A stretch of 64,000 nucleotides of DNA from NCEH01 sp043195125 (lineage in GTDB: Bacteria > Pseudomonadota > Alphaproteobacteria > Rhizobiales > Xanthobacteraceae), in NCBI RefSeq assembly GCF_043195125.1, contig NZ_JBAFWR010000011.1. One strand, 5' to 3'. Position 1 is the stretch's first letter. The number at the start of each line of letters is the position of its first letter. The notes beneath the pieces were generated by a model. That model was not told where the DNA came from. It made no database searches and was given only the letters and a program-made list of their open reading frames with translations. The translations under genes and the position numbers were made by a program. Positions 49,112-57,729 of the stretch are shown here, in pieces.

Positions 49112-52100
49112 TGACCATCACCGTCGATACGTCTGACCCGGTGGTGGTCCAGGTTCTCGTGCCCGGCATCCCTGGCCCGCGCGGCTGGGTGCCTGTGCTG
49201 GCTGTCGTGCAGGACGGCGACCGCACCGTCCAGCAGGTGGTGGACTACACCGGAGGGGCGCTGCCCAAGCCGGAGGTGGGGCTCTATGTGGGTCTCGAGG
49301 GGCTGGTGGAATCCATCTCCGACGCCACGGACACGCGCGGCGCGACCGGTCCGACCTACAACCCCCGTGGGGAGTGGGATTATCAGGCCACCTATCTGCC
49401 CCTGGATACGGTGTCCTTTCAGGGCTCCTCCTACGTCGCCAAGGCTTTTGGGGGTATCCCCAACGTCAATGTGGTCCCGTCCAGCAATCCAGACTGGTGG
49501 GATTTGCAATTGGACGGATCGGGTGCGGCGAATGATCGGGCGGCGGCTGAAACGGCGGCCGGGCTCTCTCAATCTGCCGCGGCGAGCGCTGCTTCTGCGG
49601 CCTCGACCACGGCCACGAACGCCACGGTGGCTCTCGGCGCGCAGACTGGCGCTGTAGCCGCACAGACGGGTGCTGTCGCCGCGCAGACCGCCTCTGAGGC
49701 CGCGCGCGACCAGGCGCAGGGGGCTGTCGCCTCGGGGCGGGTGCGGAAGGCCAGCCTTTCCCTGCTCAATGCGGTGGCCGCGTCCTATCCGGACGGCGCC
49801 GTAGGCGTGGTGGACCGGGACGGAATCAACAACGGCGAATATGTCAGGGATTCAGGGATTTGGCTGAAAACGTCGAATGCGACGGTGCCGGCGCTCGCGG
49901 TGCTTGCGGATGCGAACCAGCTCACGGTTGGCGAGATCGTGACGACCGTTAACACCGCGAATTTTGCGACCGCGAGCGGGGCCACGACGATCCTCGTCAA
50001 CGGGATCGTGCAGGGGATGAGCGTCCCGGCGCTAAGCGCTGGAACGAACTCATATTTCACCGCGCGCGCGCCCATCACGGCGGACCAGATCGCCCGATTT
50101 GCGGGCTGCACCGTTTATATGGTCGCTGTTTTTGATGCGACGGCCAACTTGCTGGCCGAGCGCCCGCAGCTCGCCTCCGCAACCGCACAGGTGCGGCGCG
50201 GCAGCACAACGATCGGCACCGGCTCGGTTGAGCGGCTCTATCAGACCGGCACGAAAATCGTGAAGGTGGTCTCATTTACGCTCGATCCGACCGATACGTC
50301 AGCGGGCGTGACGTTCCAGTTCGCTGCGCCGGTGACTGCCGCGAACGCTCACGCCGTGCAACTCGCGTCATTGAGCTGGTATCCGGTCGTGCCAGGCACG
50401 ATCAAATCCACATCAGTCGGGGACGCGCTGCTCGATTATTTGGTCGCCAAGAGCGTCGCGACCGCCACCCAGAGTTTACAGGCGTCGATCGCGGCGAACA
50501 CCACCGGGATCGCGGATGTCTTTGGGCGGGTTACGACGTTTGCCGTTCAGGCGCTCAACGGTGCGACGCCCCGTGTAAATAGCGCGGGCGACGTGGCTGG
50601 GTTCACGATCCCGGCGGGAAGTAGCGGCGCGTCCTCGTTGATCCAGCCGATAATCCCGATCCCGGCCGATTTGCAGTCTCAATATGCGAGCCGCACCGTT
50701 CGCATCTATGCGGATTTTGCGACCAGTGATAATTGGGCGCTCACATTCACCCCCCTCTGGGCCGGCCACAGCCTCACGAATATTGTGAGCAGCCAGATCA
50801 GTACAAACCGCCGAACTGTCAAATTCGAGGTCGCGCTTTCTGGAACAGAGACCGCTTGGAATTGGTACTATCAAAAAGGTGGTTCATCGGCACTTGCGGC
50901 CGATGCCTATATCGGCCTTGAGGGCATACGTGTCGAGGTGATCGCAACACCATCGGCAATCAATACCGTTTCGTCTGAAAACCTCTCGCTATCCGTCCAG
51001 TGGTCTGCCATCGACACCACTGCCGCTGCGGTATCTCAGGCGGTTGATGCGGCAACCGCTGGCAACAGCTACGCCCACACGGTCTATGTGGGACCTGCCG
51101 CGACCTATCCGACCATCCCGGCGGCCCTCGCGGCGATCACAGACGCATCGGAAACAAACCGGTACGAAATCCGAGTCTACTCTGGAACCTACACCGATGT
51201 TGAGGGCCGCCCCAAGCATTACGTCGATATCAGGGGCATTGGTCCGGTCAAGCCGTGGCTTAGGGGATACCTACCTCCCGAAACCGACCCGAATACGATT
51301 GCAGCAACGTCCACTCTATGGCTGGATAAACATACGAAAATTACAAACTTGCGTATCACGTGTCAAAATATGCGATATGCGATCCACGCAGAAACAAATA
51401 ATCTCCCAGATACATACGACATCACCATGTGGGTCGAGGATTGCGACATTGAGCACCTCGGCAACGACGAGGCGCGCGCGTATCAGGCGGCGCATGGCGG
51501 CCTGACGGTCTGGGCATCGGAGCTCCCCGTTGGTCACGGGACTAGCTCGGGCGCGCACCTCCACTACGAGCGGTGCCGATTGACAGGCCCCGTGGGTGGC
51601 CTGCACGCGCACACACGGGCTAACTTCCAGAGGCCATCCATGATCACCGCGCACGGGTGTGTGCTCGCCTCTTCCCGTGACGAAGGGGGGCTTATCGGGG
51701 GCTATGGGGCCTCCATTTCGTCGCTCGGGTCCGGCCAGCGCGATATCGTAGTGCTCGACAGTTGCTCGATAGTCGGCGCGTTGTCGGTGCAGCCAACACC
51801 TTGGTATCAGTCAACGCTGGCCTATCAGCCGGCAGTGCGGAACGAATACGGGATAACGCTCATCAACTGTTCCCCAACGCCCTATCTCGTGCGAGACGGA
51901 GGCACACGCGCTCTAAAAATAGAGAGCGCAAGCACGCTCGACACAAGCGCGGTGACGGTCAGCGGGACGGCAGTGCCGATCATTTTCGGCGACGTGGTGA
52001 CGTATCCGTCCGGCGGTGGTCTCAAGGGGGCGGTATGGGGTTCATTCGACATTGCGGATGCTCTGACTGGTCCATCCAGTAACCTGCAGATCACCAGCAT

Positions 52101-52644
52101 TGGCAAGAGGTTGGGCGACTGCACCAGCAACCCGGTGTCGCTGGTCATCACCGTTGATGGTGGGGCGCCTGTCACGGTGACGTTTAACAGCAACTACACC
52201 GCGTCCAGCAACACCTCGATCGTCAACACGATCAACTCGACTTTGGGTGCTACCGCGACGGCATCTCTTTATAACACTGAGCTGCTCTATCGCCCGACCT
52301 ATGCGACGGAAGAGGTTGTGCTGGTCAACACGAGCACCGAGGCGATCCGCCAAAAGCACGTCGTCGCCTACAACACGACTGAGAAGAACTGCCGCAAGAT
52401 GACATCGTTTGACCCCGTGACCCAACTCGCCGGGATCGCGATGGAGGATATTCGCCCCGGTCAACGCGGGCGCGTCCATGCGCGCGGTGCGGTCAGGGTC
52501 TCTGTGGACCTGATCCGCAGCGACAGCGGGGCATTCGCGCTCGGCGACACGTTCGGCGTCGGCGCGACGCCGGGCGAGGCGATCAAGGGCGCCTCGGTCC
52601 CGCTCTTCCGTGCCTACAACACGATGGATGTCCGCTGGGGCTAG
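49111..52644 (+). CDS. Large tail spike, pectin-lyase-like
   Basis: 1177 residues. An N-terminal GIPGPRG collagen-like turn, a carbohydrate-binding-like NPRGEWDYQATYLPLDTVSFQGSSYVA (about 87-113), an Ala-rich coiled coil (135-210), galactose-binding-like beta domains (260-620), then a parallel beta-helix (about 655-960, starting HTVYVGPAATYPTIPAALAAI) of pectin-lyase type, and a C-terminal knob. Likely binds and possibly cleaves host surface polysaccharide. Confidence 0.8.
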   Translation: MTITVDTSDPVVVQVLVPGIPGPRGWVPVLAVVQDGDRTVQQVVDYTGGALPKPEVGLYVGLEGLVESISDATDTRGATGPTYNPRGEWDYQATYLPLDTVSFQGSSYVAKAFGGIPNVNVVPSSNPDWWDLQLDGSGAANDRAAAETAAGLSQSAAASAASAASTTATNATVALGAQTGAVAAQTGAVAAQTASEAARDQAQGAVASGRVRKASLSLLNAVAASYPDGAVGVVDRDGINNGEYVRDSGIWLKTSNATVPALAVLADANQLTVGEIVTTVNTANFATASGATTILVNGIVQGMSVPALSAGTNSYFTARAPITADQIARFAGCTVYMVAVFDATANLLAERPQLASATAQVRRGSTTIGTGSVERLYQTGTKIVKVVSFTLDPTDTSAGVTFQFAAPVTAANAHAVQLASLSWYPVVPGTIKSTSVGDALLDYLVAKSVATATQSLQASIAANTTGIADVFGRVTTFAVQALNGATPRVNSAGDVAGFTIPAGSSGASSLIQPIIPIPADLQSQYASRTVRIYADFATSDNWALTFTPLWAGHSLTNIVSSQISTNRRTVKFEVALSGTETAWNWYYQKGGSSALAADAYIGLEGIRVEVIATPSAINTVSSENLSLSVQWSAIDTTAAAVSQAVDAATAGNSYAHTVYVGPAATYPTIPAALAAITDASETNRYEIRVYSGTYTDVEGRPKHYVDIRGIGPVKPWLRGYLPPETDPNTIAATSTLWLDKHTKITNLRITCQNMRYAIHAETNNLPDTYDITMWVEDCDIEHLGNDEARAYQAAHGGLTVWASELPVGHGTSSGAHLHYERCRLTGPVGGLHAHTRANFQRPSMITAHGCVLASSRDEGGLIGGYGASISSLGSGQRDIVVLDSCSIVGALSVQPTPWYQSTLAYQPAVRNEYGITLINCSPTPYLVRDGGTRALKIESASTLDTSAVTVSGTAVPIIFGDVVTYPSGGGLKGAVWGSFDIADALTGPSSNLQITSIGKRLGDCTSNPVSLVITVDGGAPVTVTFNSNYTASSNTSIVNTINSTLGATATASLYNTELLYRPTYATEEVVLVNTSTEAIRQKHVVAYNTTEKNCRKMTSFDPVTQLAGIAMEDIRPGQRGRVHARGAVRVSVDLIRSDSGAFALGDTFGVGATPGEAIKGASVPLFRAYNTMDVRWG

Positions 52645-52671
52645 CCGTCCGCGGCATTTCTGGCCTGCCCG

Positions 52672-52694
52672 CCGCCCGCCGAGGCGGTTTTTTT
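52672..52694 (+). terminator. Intrinsic terminator after tail spike
   Basis: CCGCC/GGCGG stem with 6-base loop and seven T, ending 25 bases before the endolysin ATG. Same stem sequence as the terminator at 48.7 kb. Confidence 0.8.
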
Positions 52695-52719
52695 ATGCCC
52701 AAAATCTGAGGTGATCCCC

Positions 52720-53388
52720 ATGCGAGCAATCGACGTGGTGCGCAAAATCGCGACCCGCGCACAGCCGGCCTATGTCGAAGCGCTGGACAAATATGCGGAC
52801 GATCTGTTCGCCACCTACAGCCTCACGACAAATCTTCGTCTGTCGCATTTCCTCGCCCGATGTCTCTCCGAGACTGGCGGATTCCGGGTCCTGGTGGAAA
52901 GCGCCGGCTACACTGCCAAAAACCTGTCGGACCAATGGGATCGCGGGAACTGGCACAGGTACTTCCGCAGCAAGTCCGAGCTTGTCGCGCTCGCAGGGCA
53001 AGGCGAGAAGCTCTTCAACATCGTGTACGGCAACCGCATGGGCAATGGCGGCCCCGAGACTGGCGACGGGTATCGCTATCGCGGGCGCGGACCTCTCCAG
53101 ACGACGGGCAAGGGCGCCTATGCGGAATATGGGAAGCGCATGGGCGTGGACCTCGTGTCCAATCCCGATGCGCTCTTGGAGCCTCAGAACATCCTTCTGC
53201 CCTCGCTTTACGAGTGGTCGGACGGAAACCTGAACGCCTACGCCGACAAGAACGATGCCCTGTCGATCGCCCGGATCATCAACGTCGGCACGGTGAAAAC
53301 CAGCCAAATCCCCAACGGCTATCAGGATCAATTGGAATGGCTGGGATACGTCAAGCGCGCGCTCGCGGCCGGCGCCGCGGCGGCCTAA
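52720..53388 (+). CDS. GH19 endolysin (chitinase-like muramidase)
   Basis: 222 residues of glycoside hydrolase family 19: FLARCLSETGGFRVLVESAGY carries the catalytic Glu51 and Glu60; GDGYRYRGRGPLQTTGKGAYAEYG and IARIINVGT follow. No signal peptide, so it needs a holin. GAGGTG lies 6 bases before the ATG chosen. Confidence 0.9.
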   Translation: MRAIDVVRKIATRAQPAYVEALDKYADDLFATYSLTTNLRLSHFLARCLSETGGFRVLVESAGYTAKNLSDQWDRGNWHRYFRSKSELVALAGQGEKLFNIVYGNRMGNGGPETGDGYRYRGRGPLQTTGKGAYAEYGKRMGVDLVSNPDALLEPQNILLPSLYEWSDGNLNAYADKNDALSIARIINVGTVKTSQIPNGYQDQLEWLGYVKRALAAGAAAA

Positions 53389-53645
53389 GCCGTCCGTCTT
53401 GGACCATTCGGCGACGGATCATTGTCGCCGTCCTCCTCTTCTGCGGCGGGGAAATCATCTACCTCACGGGCTGGGGGCAAGACCACGAACTCTCGCGCAC
53501 GATCGCGAGCGGGGTGCTCCTGCTGATGGGGTCTACCATCGGCTCCTATGTCTTTGGCGCCGTGTGGGACGACCGCAACTTCCTGGCGCACCTGCGGGAC
53601 ATCGACAGCCCGTCCGACGATCCCCCACCTCCTTCTGGCTCCTGA
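53337..53645 (+). CDS. Holin-like two-span membrane protein
   Basis: 102 residues starting inside the endolysin gene. A basic Arg-rich N-terminus is followed by two hydrophobic spans (about 29-47 and 56-78) and an acidic Pro-rich tail. AGGA lies 9 bases upstream of the ATG. Position and topology fit a class II holin. Confidence 0.65.
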   Translation: MAGIRQARARGRRRGGLSRPSWTIRRRIIVAVLLFCGGEIIYLTGWGQDHELSRTIASGVLLLMGSTIGSYVFGAVWDDRNFLAHLRDIDSPSDDPPPPSGS

Positions 53646-53652
53646 GGGCTTC

Positions 53653-54084
53653 ATGAACGTCATCGCCTGGACTCTGTCCTTCCTGTCGTCCGGCTGGGTG
53701 TCGGCGCTTGCCGGCCTCCTTGGACTGATCGGCGTAGGGGCCATCATCTATGGCCTTTTCCCTCTTCCCTATGGGCGCATCGCCTCGCTTGTTGGGGCGG
53801 CTCTTGTGGCGGGGGCGTGTTGGACCGCGGGCGTTGCTGCGGGCCAATCCATCAGCGAGGCCGCAGCCCTCCGAGAACAACTCGCCGCCGCGAACGTCCG
53901 CCTCCTCCAGATGCAGAAGCAGGCGGACGCCCTCCACCTCGATTCAATCGCGGCAGCCAGCAATGCCGCCGATATCACCGCGCTTGAAGGGAAAACACAT
54001 GACCTGGAATCCCGCACGCCTGCTGGCGCCTGTCTTGATGACGCTACCGCTGATGGCCTGCGGGGTCTCTGGAGCGCCCCCTAA
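53653..54084 (+). CDS. Inner-membrane spanin (Rz-like)
   Basis: 143 residues with two hydrophobic segments (about 15-37 and 43-62), then a periplasmic coiled coil (72-120). i-Spanins normally have one span, so the topology is unusual. The 3' 86 bases overlap the o-spanin gene in another frame, as in lambda Rz/Rz1. Confidence 0.65.
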   Translation: MNVIAWTLSFLSSGWVSALAGLLGLIGVGAIIYGLFPLPYGRIASLVGAALVAGACWTAGVAAGQSISEAAALREQLAAANVRLLQMQKQADALHLDSIAAASNAADITALEGKTHDLESRTPAGACLDDATADGLRGLWSAP

Positions 54085-54292
54085 GATCGAACTCTCGGCA
54101 GTGCCGGCGGATCTTCGGACGTGCTTTTCCGAAGTGACAAAGAAGCCTCCGGGTTCCGGCGCCATGTCGGCGAAGGAGATCGTCACCCTGGTCGGGAAGC
54201 TGCGGGCCTCTGAGGTGCGCCTGTCCGGCTGCGGAAAACGGTTGCTGGCGCTCTATGACGCGGAAGCGGAAGCCATCGGCGGGGGCAAGTGA
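53999..54292 (+). CDS. Outer-membrane spanin lipoprotein (Rz1-like)
   Basis: 97 residues with a lipoprotein signal ending in LMAC (lipid-modified Cys21) and a mature part with two further Cys. It starts within the i-spanin gene in a different frame and would link with it across the periplasm to disrupt the outer membrane. Confidence 0.7.
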   Translation: MTWNPARLLAPVLMTLPLMACGVSGAPPKIELSAVPADLRTCFSEVTKKPPGSGAMSAKEIVTLVGKLRASEVRLSGCGKRLLALYDAEAEAIGGGK

Positions 54293-54648
54293 TGGATTGG
54301 GGCAACATCGCCACGGCAGGCGCCGCCGTCTGCGCCCTCATCATCTTCTGGATGAACCTCTCCGATCGCATCAGCAAGGCCAGCTCCGCCGCTGAAACGG
54401 CGAACATCGTGGCGCAGAACGCCATCGCGAAAGCGGAAAATGCAGCGCAGACCGCCGGCATGAAAGCCGAGATGCTGTCGGCCGATCTGGCGAAGTTCCG
54501 GGAGCAGGTCGCCAAGGACTACGTCTCGCGAGAGTCCATGCGGGAGTTGGAAGACCGGGTCGTCGGCGCCATCGACAAGCTCGGGGACCGCTTCGATCGC
54601 ATGTTTGAGGGCAAGCCACTCCCTCGTCCCCGCCGGACACAGGATTAA
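54292..54648 (+). CDS. Membrane-anchored coiled-coil phage protein
   Basis: 118 residues: one N-terminal span (about 6-24, IATAGAAVCALIIFWMNL) and a long coiled coil. TGATG overlap with the o-spanin gene. Might be an additional lysis factor (second holin or antiholin); no family named. Confidence 0.6.
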   Translation: MDWGNIATAGAAVCALIIFWMNLSDRISKASSAAETANIVAQNAIAKAENAAQTAGMKAEMLSADLAKFREQVAKDYVSRESMRELEDRVVGAIDKLGDRFDRMFEGKPLPRPRRTQD

Positions 54649-54675
54649 CCCCCGAACATCGCGAGGCCAGAACCA

Positions 54676-55926
54676 ATGGGCGTGCCCAAAGACGAAGCCA
54701 AAGCGCGGGAGGCTGTGGAGGCACTTGCGCGAAATCCAGGGAACAAGAGCGCGGCAGCGCGCGAGATCGGGATATCTCGGCAAGCATTTCGCGAACGGCT
54801 GGATAGTGCGGCCGCCCTCGGGATGCTCGGCACAAAGCCGGTCCTTCCGGGCTTTGTCATCACCAAAACATCCGCGGAACTCGACGAAAACGAAGAGGTT
54901 GTGCGCCAATGGGTGCAGCAGGAGCCGGCGCCAGGCGAGGAATTCGCGGTGCCAGCCGGCCACGTCGTCAAAGGCGTTTCCGCTTATGTGGACGCTGAGA
55001 ACCGGATTATCGGGCAATGGATCAAGACGCGGGAAGGCGAACTCGACCCGCTCGCCATAGCCGATGCGATCAAGTCCGCCTTTTCAGATTATGAGCACGC
55101 CGCCGCACCCGTTCCGAGCCCGGCGCACGTCAGCGATGATCTGCTGACCCTGGTTCCTCTGGCAGACTGGCATATCGGCCTCTTCGCCTGGCGCGGCGAA
55201 ACCGGGACCAATTGGGATCTGAAGATCGCCGAATCCGTCATCGGCGATGGCGTTGCCGATCTTGTCTCTCGGACACCCGCTTCGGGAAATGCAGTGGTGC
55301 TCGGCGGTGGCGACTTGATACATGCCGACAATAGCGAAAACAGGACATCGCGCTCGGGCCATTCTCTGGACGTGGACGGGCGCTACGACAAGGTGATTGG
55401 CGTCGCCTCCAGGCTCCTGGTGCGCACTGTGGACGCCTGCCTCGCACGCCACCAGCAGGTGACCGTCCGCATCCTCAAGGGCAACCACGACGAACACGCC
55501 AGCGTCGCGATCGCCTATTTCCTCTTGGGTTGGTATCGCAACGAGCCCCGCGTGACGGTGGACGTTGACCCGTCCCTATTCTGGTGGATGCGGTTCGGCC
55601 GCGTCCTCTTCGGCGCCACGCACGGCCACATGGTCAAGATCGGCAAGATGCCGTCCATCATGGCGCACCGTCGTGCCGAGGACTGGGGCGCTACCCAATT
55701 CCGGTATGTCCACGGATTCCACCTCCATCACTCCTCCAAGACCGCGACGGAAGGCGAGGGGGTGATCTGCGAGATCCACCAGAGCCCGGTCGCTCAAGAC
55801 GCGTGGCATTTCGGCTCCGGCTTCCTGTCCGGGCGATCCCTCCAGGCGATCACATATCACCAGTCGTTTGGCGAGATCGGGCGCGCCCGCGTCGCGATCA
55901 TGGATGCAGTGGGGGTGCCGGCATGA
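54676..55926 (+). CDS. HTH plus metallophosphoesterase protein
   Basis: 416 residues. N-terminal HTH (about 22-48, NKSAAAREIGISRQAFRERL), then a calcineurin-like phosphoesterase with the full metal set: Asp164 and His166 (ADWHIG), Asp213 (GGGDLIHAD), Asn270-His271-Asp272 (GNHDEH), His316 and His318 (THGHM). Likely a DNA-binding nuclease or phosphatase. Unusual after the lysis genes. Confidence 0.8.
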   Translation: MGVPKDEAKAREAVEALARNPGNKSAAAREIGISRQAFRERLDSAAALGMLGTKPVLPGFVITKTSAELDENEEVVRQWVQQEPAPGEEFAVPAGHVVKGVSAYVDAENRIIGQWIKTREGELDPLAIADAIKSAFSDYEHAAAPVPSPAHVSDDLLTLVPLADWHIGLFAWRGETGTNWDLKIAESVIGDGVADLVSRTPASGNAVVLGGGDLIHADNSENRTSRSGHSLDVDGRYDKVIGVASRLLVRTVDACLARHQQVTVRILKGNHDEHASVAIAYFLLGWYRNEPRVTVDVDPSLFWWMRFGRVLFGATHGHMVKIGKMPSIMAHRRAEDWGATQFRYVHGFHLHHSSKTATEGEGVICEIHQSPVAQDAWHFGSGFLSGRSLQAITYHQSFGEIGRARVAIMDAVGVPA

Positions 55927-56138
55927 GCGAGGAATACGTGCCCGCAGACGAGGATATCATCGCCGTCCGCAGCCAAGCCATTCGGAATCTTCTCGCGGAC
56001 ATGAAGGGCACCCGTGATCCGAGAGTACGGGCGCTCATAGAAGAAACGATCGAGGTCGTGCTCTCGACCATGCGCCGCGAGGTCAAGGGCTCTGCCGTGC
56101 TGGCCTTTGAGCGCGCGGAACCGGGGAAACCCCTATGA
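55923..56138 (+). CDS. Small hypothetical phage protein
   Basis: 71 residues, helical, coupled on both sides by ATGA overlaps (RDPRVRALIEETIEVVLSTMRREV). No family recognised. Confidence 0.6.
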   Translation: MSEEYVPADEDIIAVRSQAIRNLLADMKGTRDPRVRALIEETIEVVLSTMRREVKGSAVLAFERAEPGKPL

Positions 56139-56497
56139 CATTAGACGATCTTCGCGGCCTTCCGAGCTTCGTATATCTCGCCACACCATACAGCCTCTAT
56201 GGCGCCGGCCGCCCATCAGCCGCCTATGACGCCGCCCGGCATGCCGCGCATCTCGTAGAGCGCGGCATCAAGGTCTTCAGCCCGATCGTCCACTCGCACC
56301 ATGTTGCAGAAATCGGGCGGATCGATCCGCTCTCTCATGATCTGTGGATGACGCAGAACGAACCGTTCATGCGGGCAGCAAGCGTTCTTGTCGCAGTCCG
56401 GTTGCCCGGCTGGGAGAAAAGCGTCGGCATGGCGATGGAAGCGGAGTTCTTCCAGCGCGCCGGCAAGCCGATCGTCGAGATGGAGGCGCTGCCTTGA
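56135..56497 (+). CDS. DUF1937 (deoxyribosyltransferase-like) protein
   Basis: 120 residues. FVYLATPYSLYG, HLVERGIKVFSPIVHSHHVAE, and GWEKSVGMAMEAEFFQRAGKPIVEM are DUF1937 hallmarks, related to nucleoside 2-deoxyribosyltransferases. Possible role in nucleotide salvage or signalling. Confidence 0.8.
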   Translation: MTLDDLRGLPSFVYLATPYSLYGAGRPSAAYDAARHAAHLVERGIKVFSPIVHSHHVAEIGRIDPLSHDLWMTQNEPFMRAASVLVAVRLPGWEKSVGMAMEAEFFQRAGKPIVEMEALP

Positions 56498-56796
56498 ACC
56501 GCTTCGAGTGTCTGGAATCCGCTGTCGCCGCCGTCACTCACCGGCAAGAGAGTTATGGGTCCCCAGAAGACAATGCCACGCTGATTGCAAGGCTTTGGGC
56601 GGCGATCCTCGGAGCGGATGTGGAGCCGTATCAGGTCGCCCTATGCATGGCGGCGGTAAAAATAGCTCGGCTTGCTAACGACCCGAGCCATTCGGACTCC
56701 TGGGTGGACCTCGCTGGATATGGCGCGTATGGGGCGGAGGTGGTCGATGGGGTCAATCTCACCACGAAACGCCCCGGAAAATGCCCGGATTTTTAG
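56494..56796 (+). CDS. DUF6378 protein
   Basis: 100 residues from a TTG that overlaps the previous stop (TTGA). AVTHRQESYGSPEDNATLIARLWAAIL and MAAVKIARLANDPSHSDSWVDLAGYGAYGAE match DUF6378, MazG-like helical proteins possibly acting on nucleotides. Confidence 0.75.
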   Translation: MNRFECLESAVAAVTHRQESYGSPEDNATLIARLWAAILGADVEPYQVALCMAAVKIARLANDPSHSDSWVDLAGYGAYGAEVVDGVNLTTKRPGKCPDF

Positions 56797-56861
56797 TGTA
56801 GCCCCAAGTCTTCGGTGCTATGTTGTTTAAGGAGGGCCAGTTATCATAGAGAGATTGCAAA

Positions 56862-57047
56862 ATGAACTTTGTGCAACAGACGTTGACGCGTATTAGCTTC
56901 ATCAACACGTGCTTAAACATGATCGACTGCCGCGAAGAGCGCTACCGGTCTGGCCCGCATCGTGACTTCATTGATAAGACAGAGTCAGTGAAGGCGCGGC
57001 TGCGCGCTGAGAAGGCCTCACTTGAGACTATTATCGCAGAATATTAA
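56862..57047 (+). CDS. Small hypothetical protein
   Basis: 61 residues, basic and helical, lower GC than neighbours. GAGA lies 9-10 bases before the ATG; a perfect AAGGAGG 30 bases upstream has no start codon in range. A hairpin follows. Confidence 0.5.
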   Translation: MNFVQQTLTRISFINTCLNMIDCREERYRSGPHRDFIDKTESVKARLRAEKASLETIIAEY

Positions 57048-57066
57048 CGGCGTTATGCCCTGTGAT

Positions 57067-57091
57067 CCCGCCTCCCTTTCTAGGAGGCGGG
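57067..57091 (+). terminator. Hairpin between small gene and kinase-like gene
   Basis: CCCGCCTCC/GGAGGCGGG, 9 bp, 7-base loop, no clear U-run on either strand. May be a weak terminator or stabiliser. Confidence 0.4.
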
Positions 57092-57110
57092 GCATATTGG
57101 AGGCCATGCC

Positions 57111-57494
57111 TTGATCATTGGACTCACCGGACGCGCCGGTGTCGGCAAAACGACTGCGGCCGAGTATCTTGAGCGCGAGCATGGTTTCGTGCGGATGATT
57201 GCATCGGATCTGCGGACTCAGGCCTGGAGTGCGCCGGTGGCAGCACCTCGGGTCGTCGCGGATGACGTCAGGTTCACCAATGAGGCCGACGCAATTCGCG
57301 CGCGGGGCGGGATCATCGTGGAGATCCACCGGCCGGGCAGCGGCGACGTCACCGGGGCCGATCACATCAGCGAGGCGATGCCGATAGAGCCGGACTTGAG
57401 GGTTGTGAATCCACTCGGACCGGGTCTCTACCGGCGATTGGACGACCTTTACTCTTGGCTCGATTGGCATGCTCGGGATGCTGCGGCGAGCTAG
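57111..57494 (+). CDS. P-loop dNMP-kinase-like protein, internally shortened
   Basis: 127 residues from a TTG. The P-loop GRAGVGKTT (7-15) and a VVADDVRFTNEADAIRARGGIIVEIHRPG segment belong to phage deoxynucleoside monophosphate kinases, but the middle of the usual enzyme (roughly 80-100 residues, including the substrate lid) is missing between EHGFVRMI and ASDLRTQ. Still an intact frame; activity doubtful. Confidence 0.65.
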   Translation: MIIGLTGRAGVGKTTAAEYLEREHGFVRMIASDLRTQAWSAPVAAPRVVADDVRFTNEADAIRARGGIIVEIHRPGSGDVTGADHISEAMPIEPDLRVVNPLGPGLYRRLDDLYSWLDWHARDAAAS

Positions 57495-57504
57495 ACAATG
57501 CGGG

Positions 57505-57729
57505 TTATGCTCGCTTGCCTGAGTGCCATGCCGGCCGGCTCTCGATCTTACGGGAGCCGCAGCGAGAGCACCAAAACCGCCGCGCCATCGTCGGCACGAA
57601 CAGGTAGCCGGGAAAGCGATCCACGTTGACCTCGGCGGAGTGATTGCAATCCAGGCAGGACACCAAGAGGTCCCGAACGCCATTCTCTCGCATGTTGGCG
57701 AGATCCATGGTGGGGCTGTCAGAGGACAT
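57505..57729 (-). CDS. Small zinc-ribbon protein
   Basis: 74 residues with two Cys pairs (CLDC and CSRC, about 27 residues apart), a zinc-ribbon pattern. Overlaps the SRAP gene end by 11 bases, so probably co-transcribed with it under SOS control. An in-frame ATG seven codons later is also possible. Confidence 0.65.
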   Translation of the reverse strand: MSSDSPTMDLANMRENGVRDLLVSCLDCNHSAEVNVDRFPGYLFVPTMARRFWCSRCGSRKIESRPAWHSGKRA

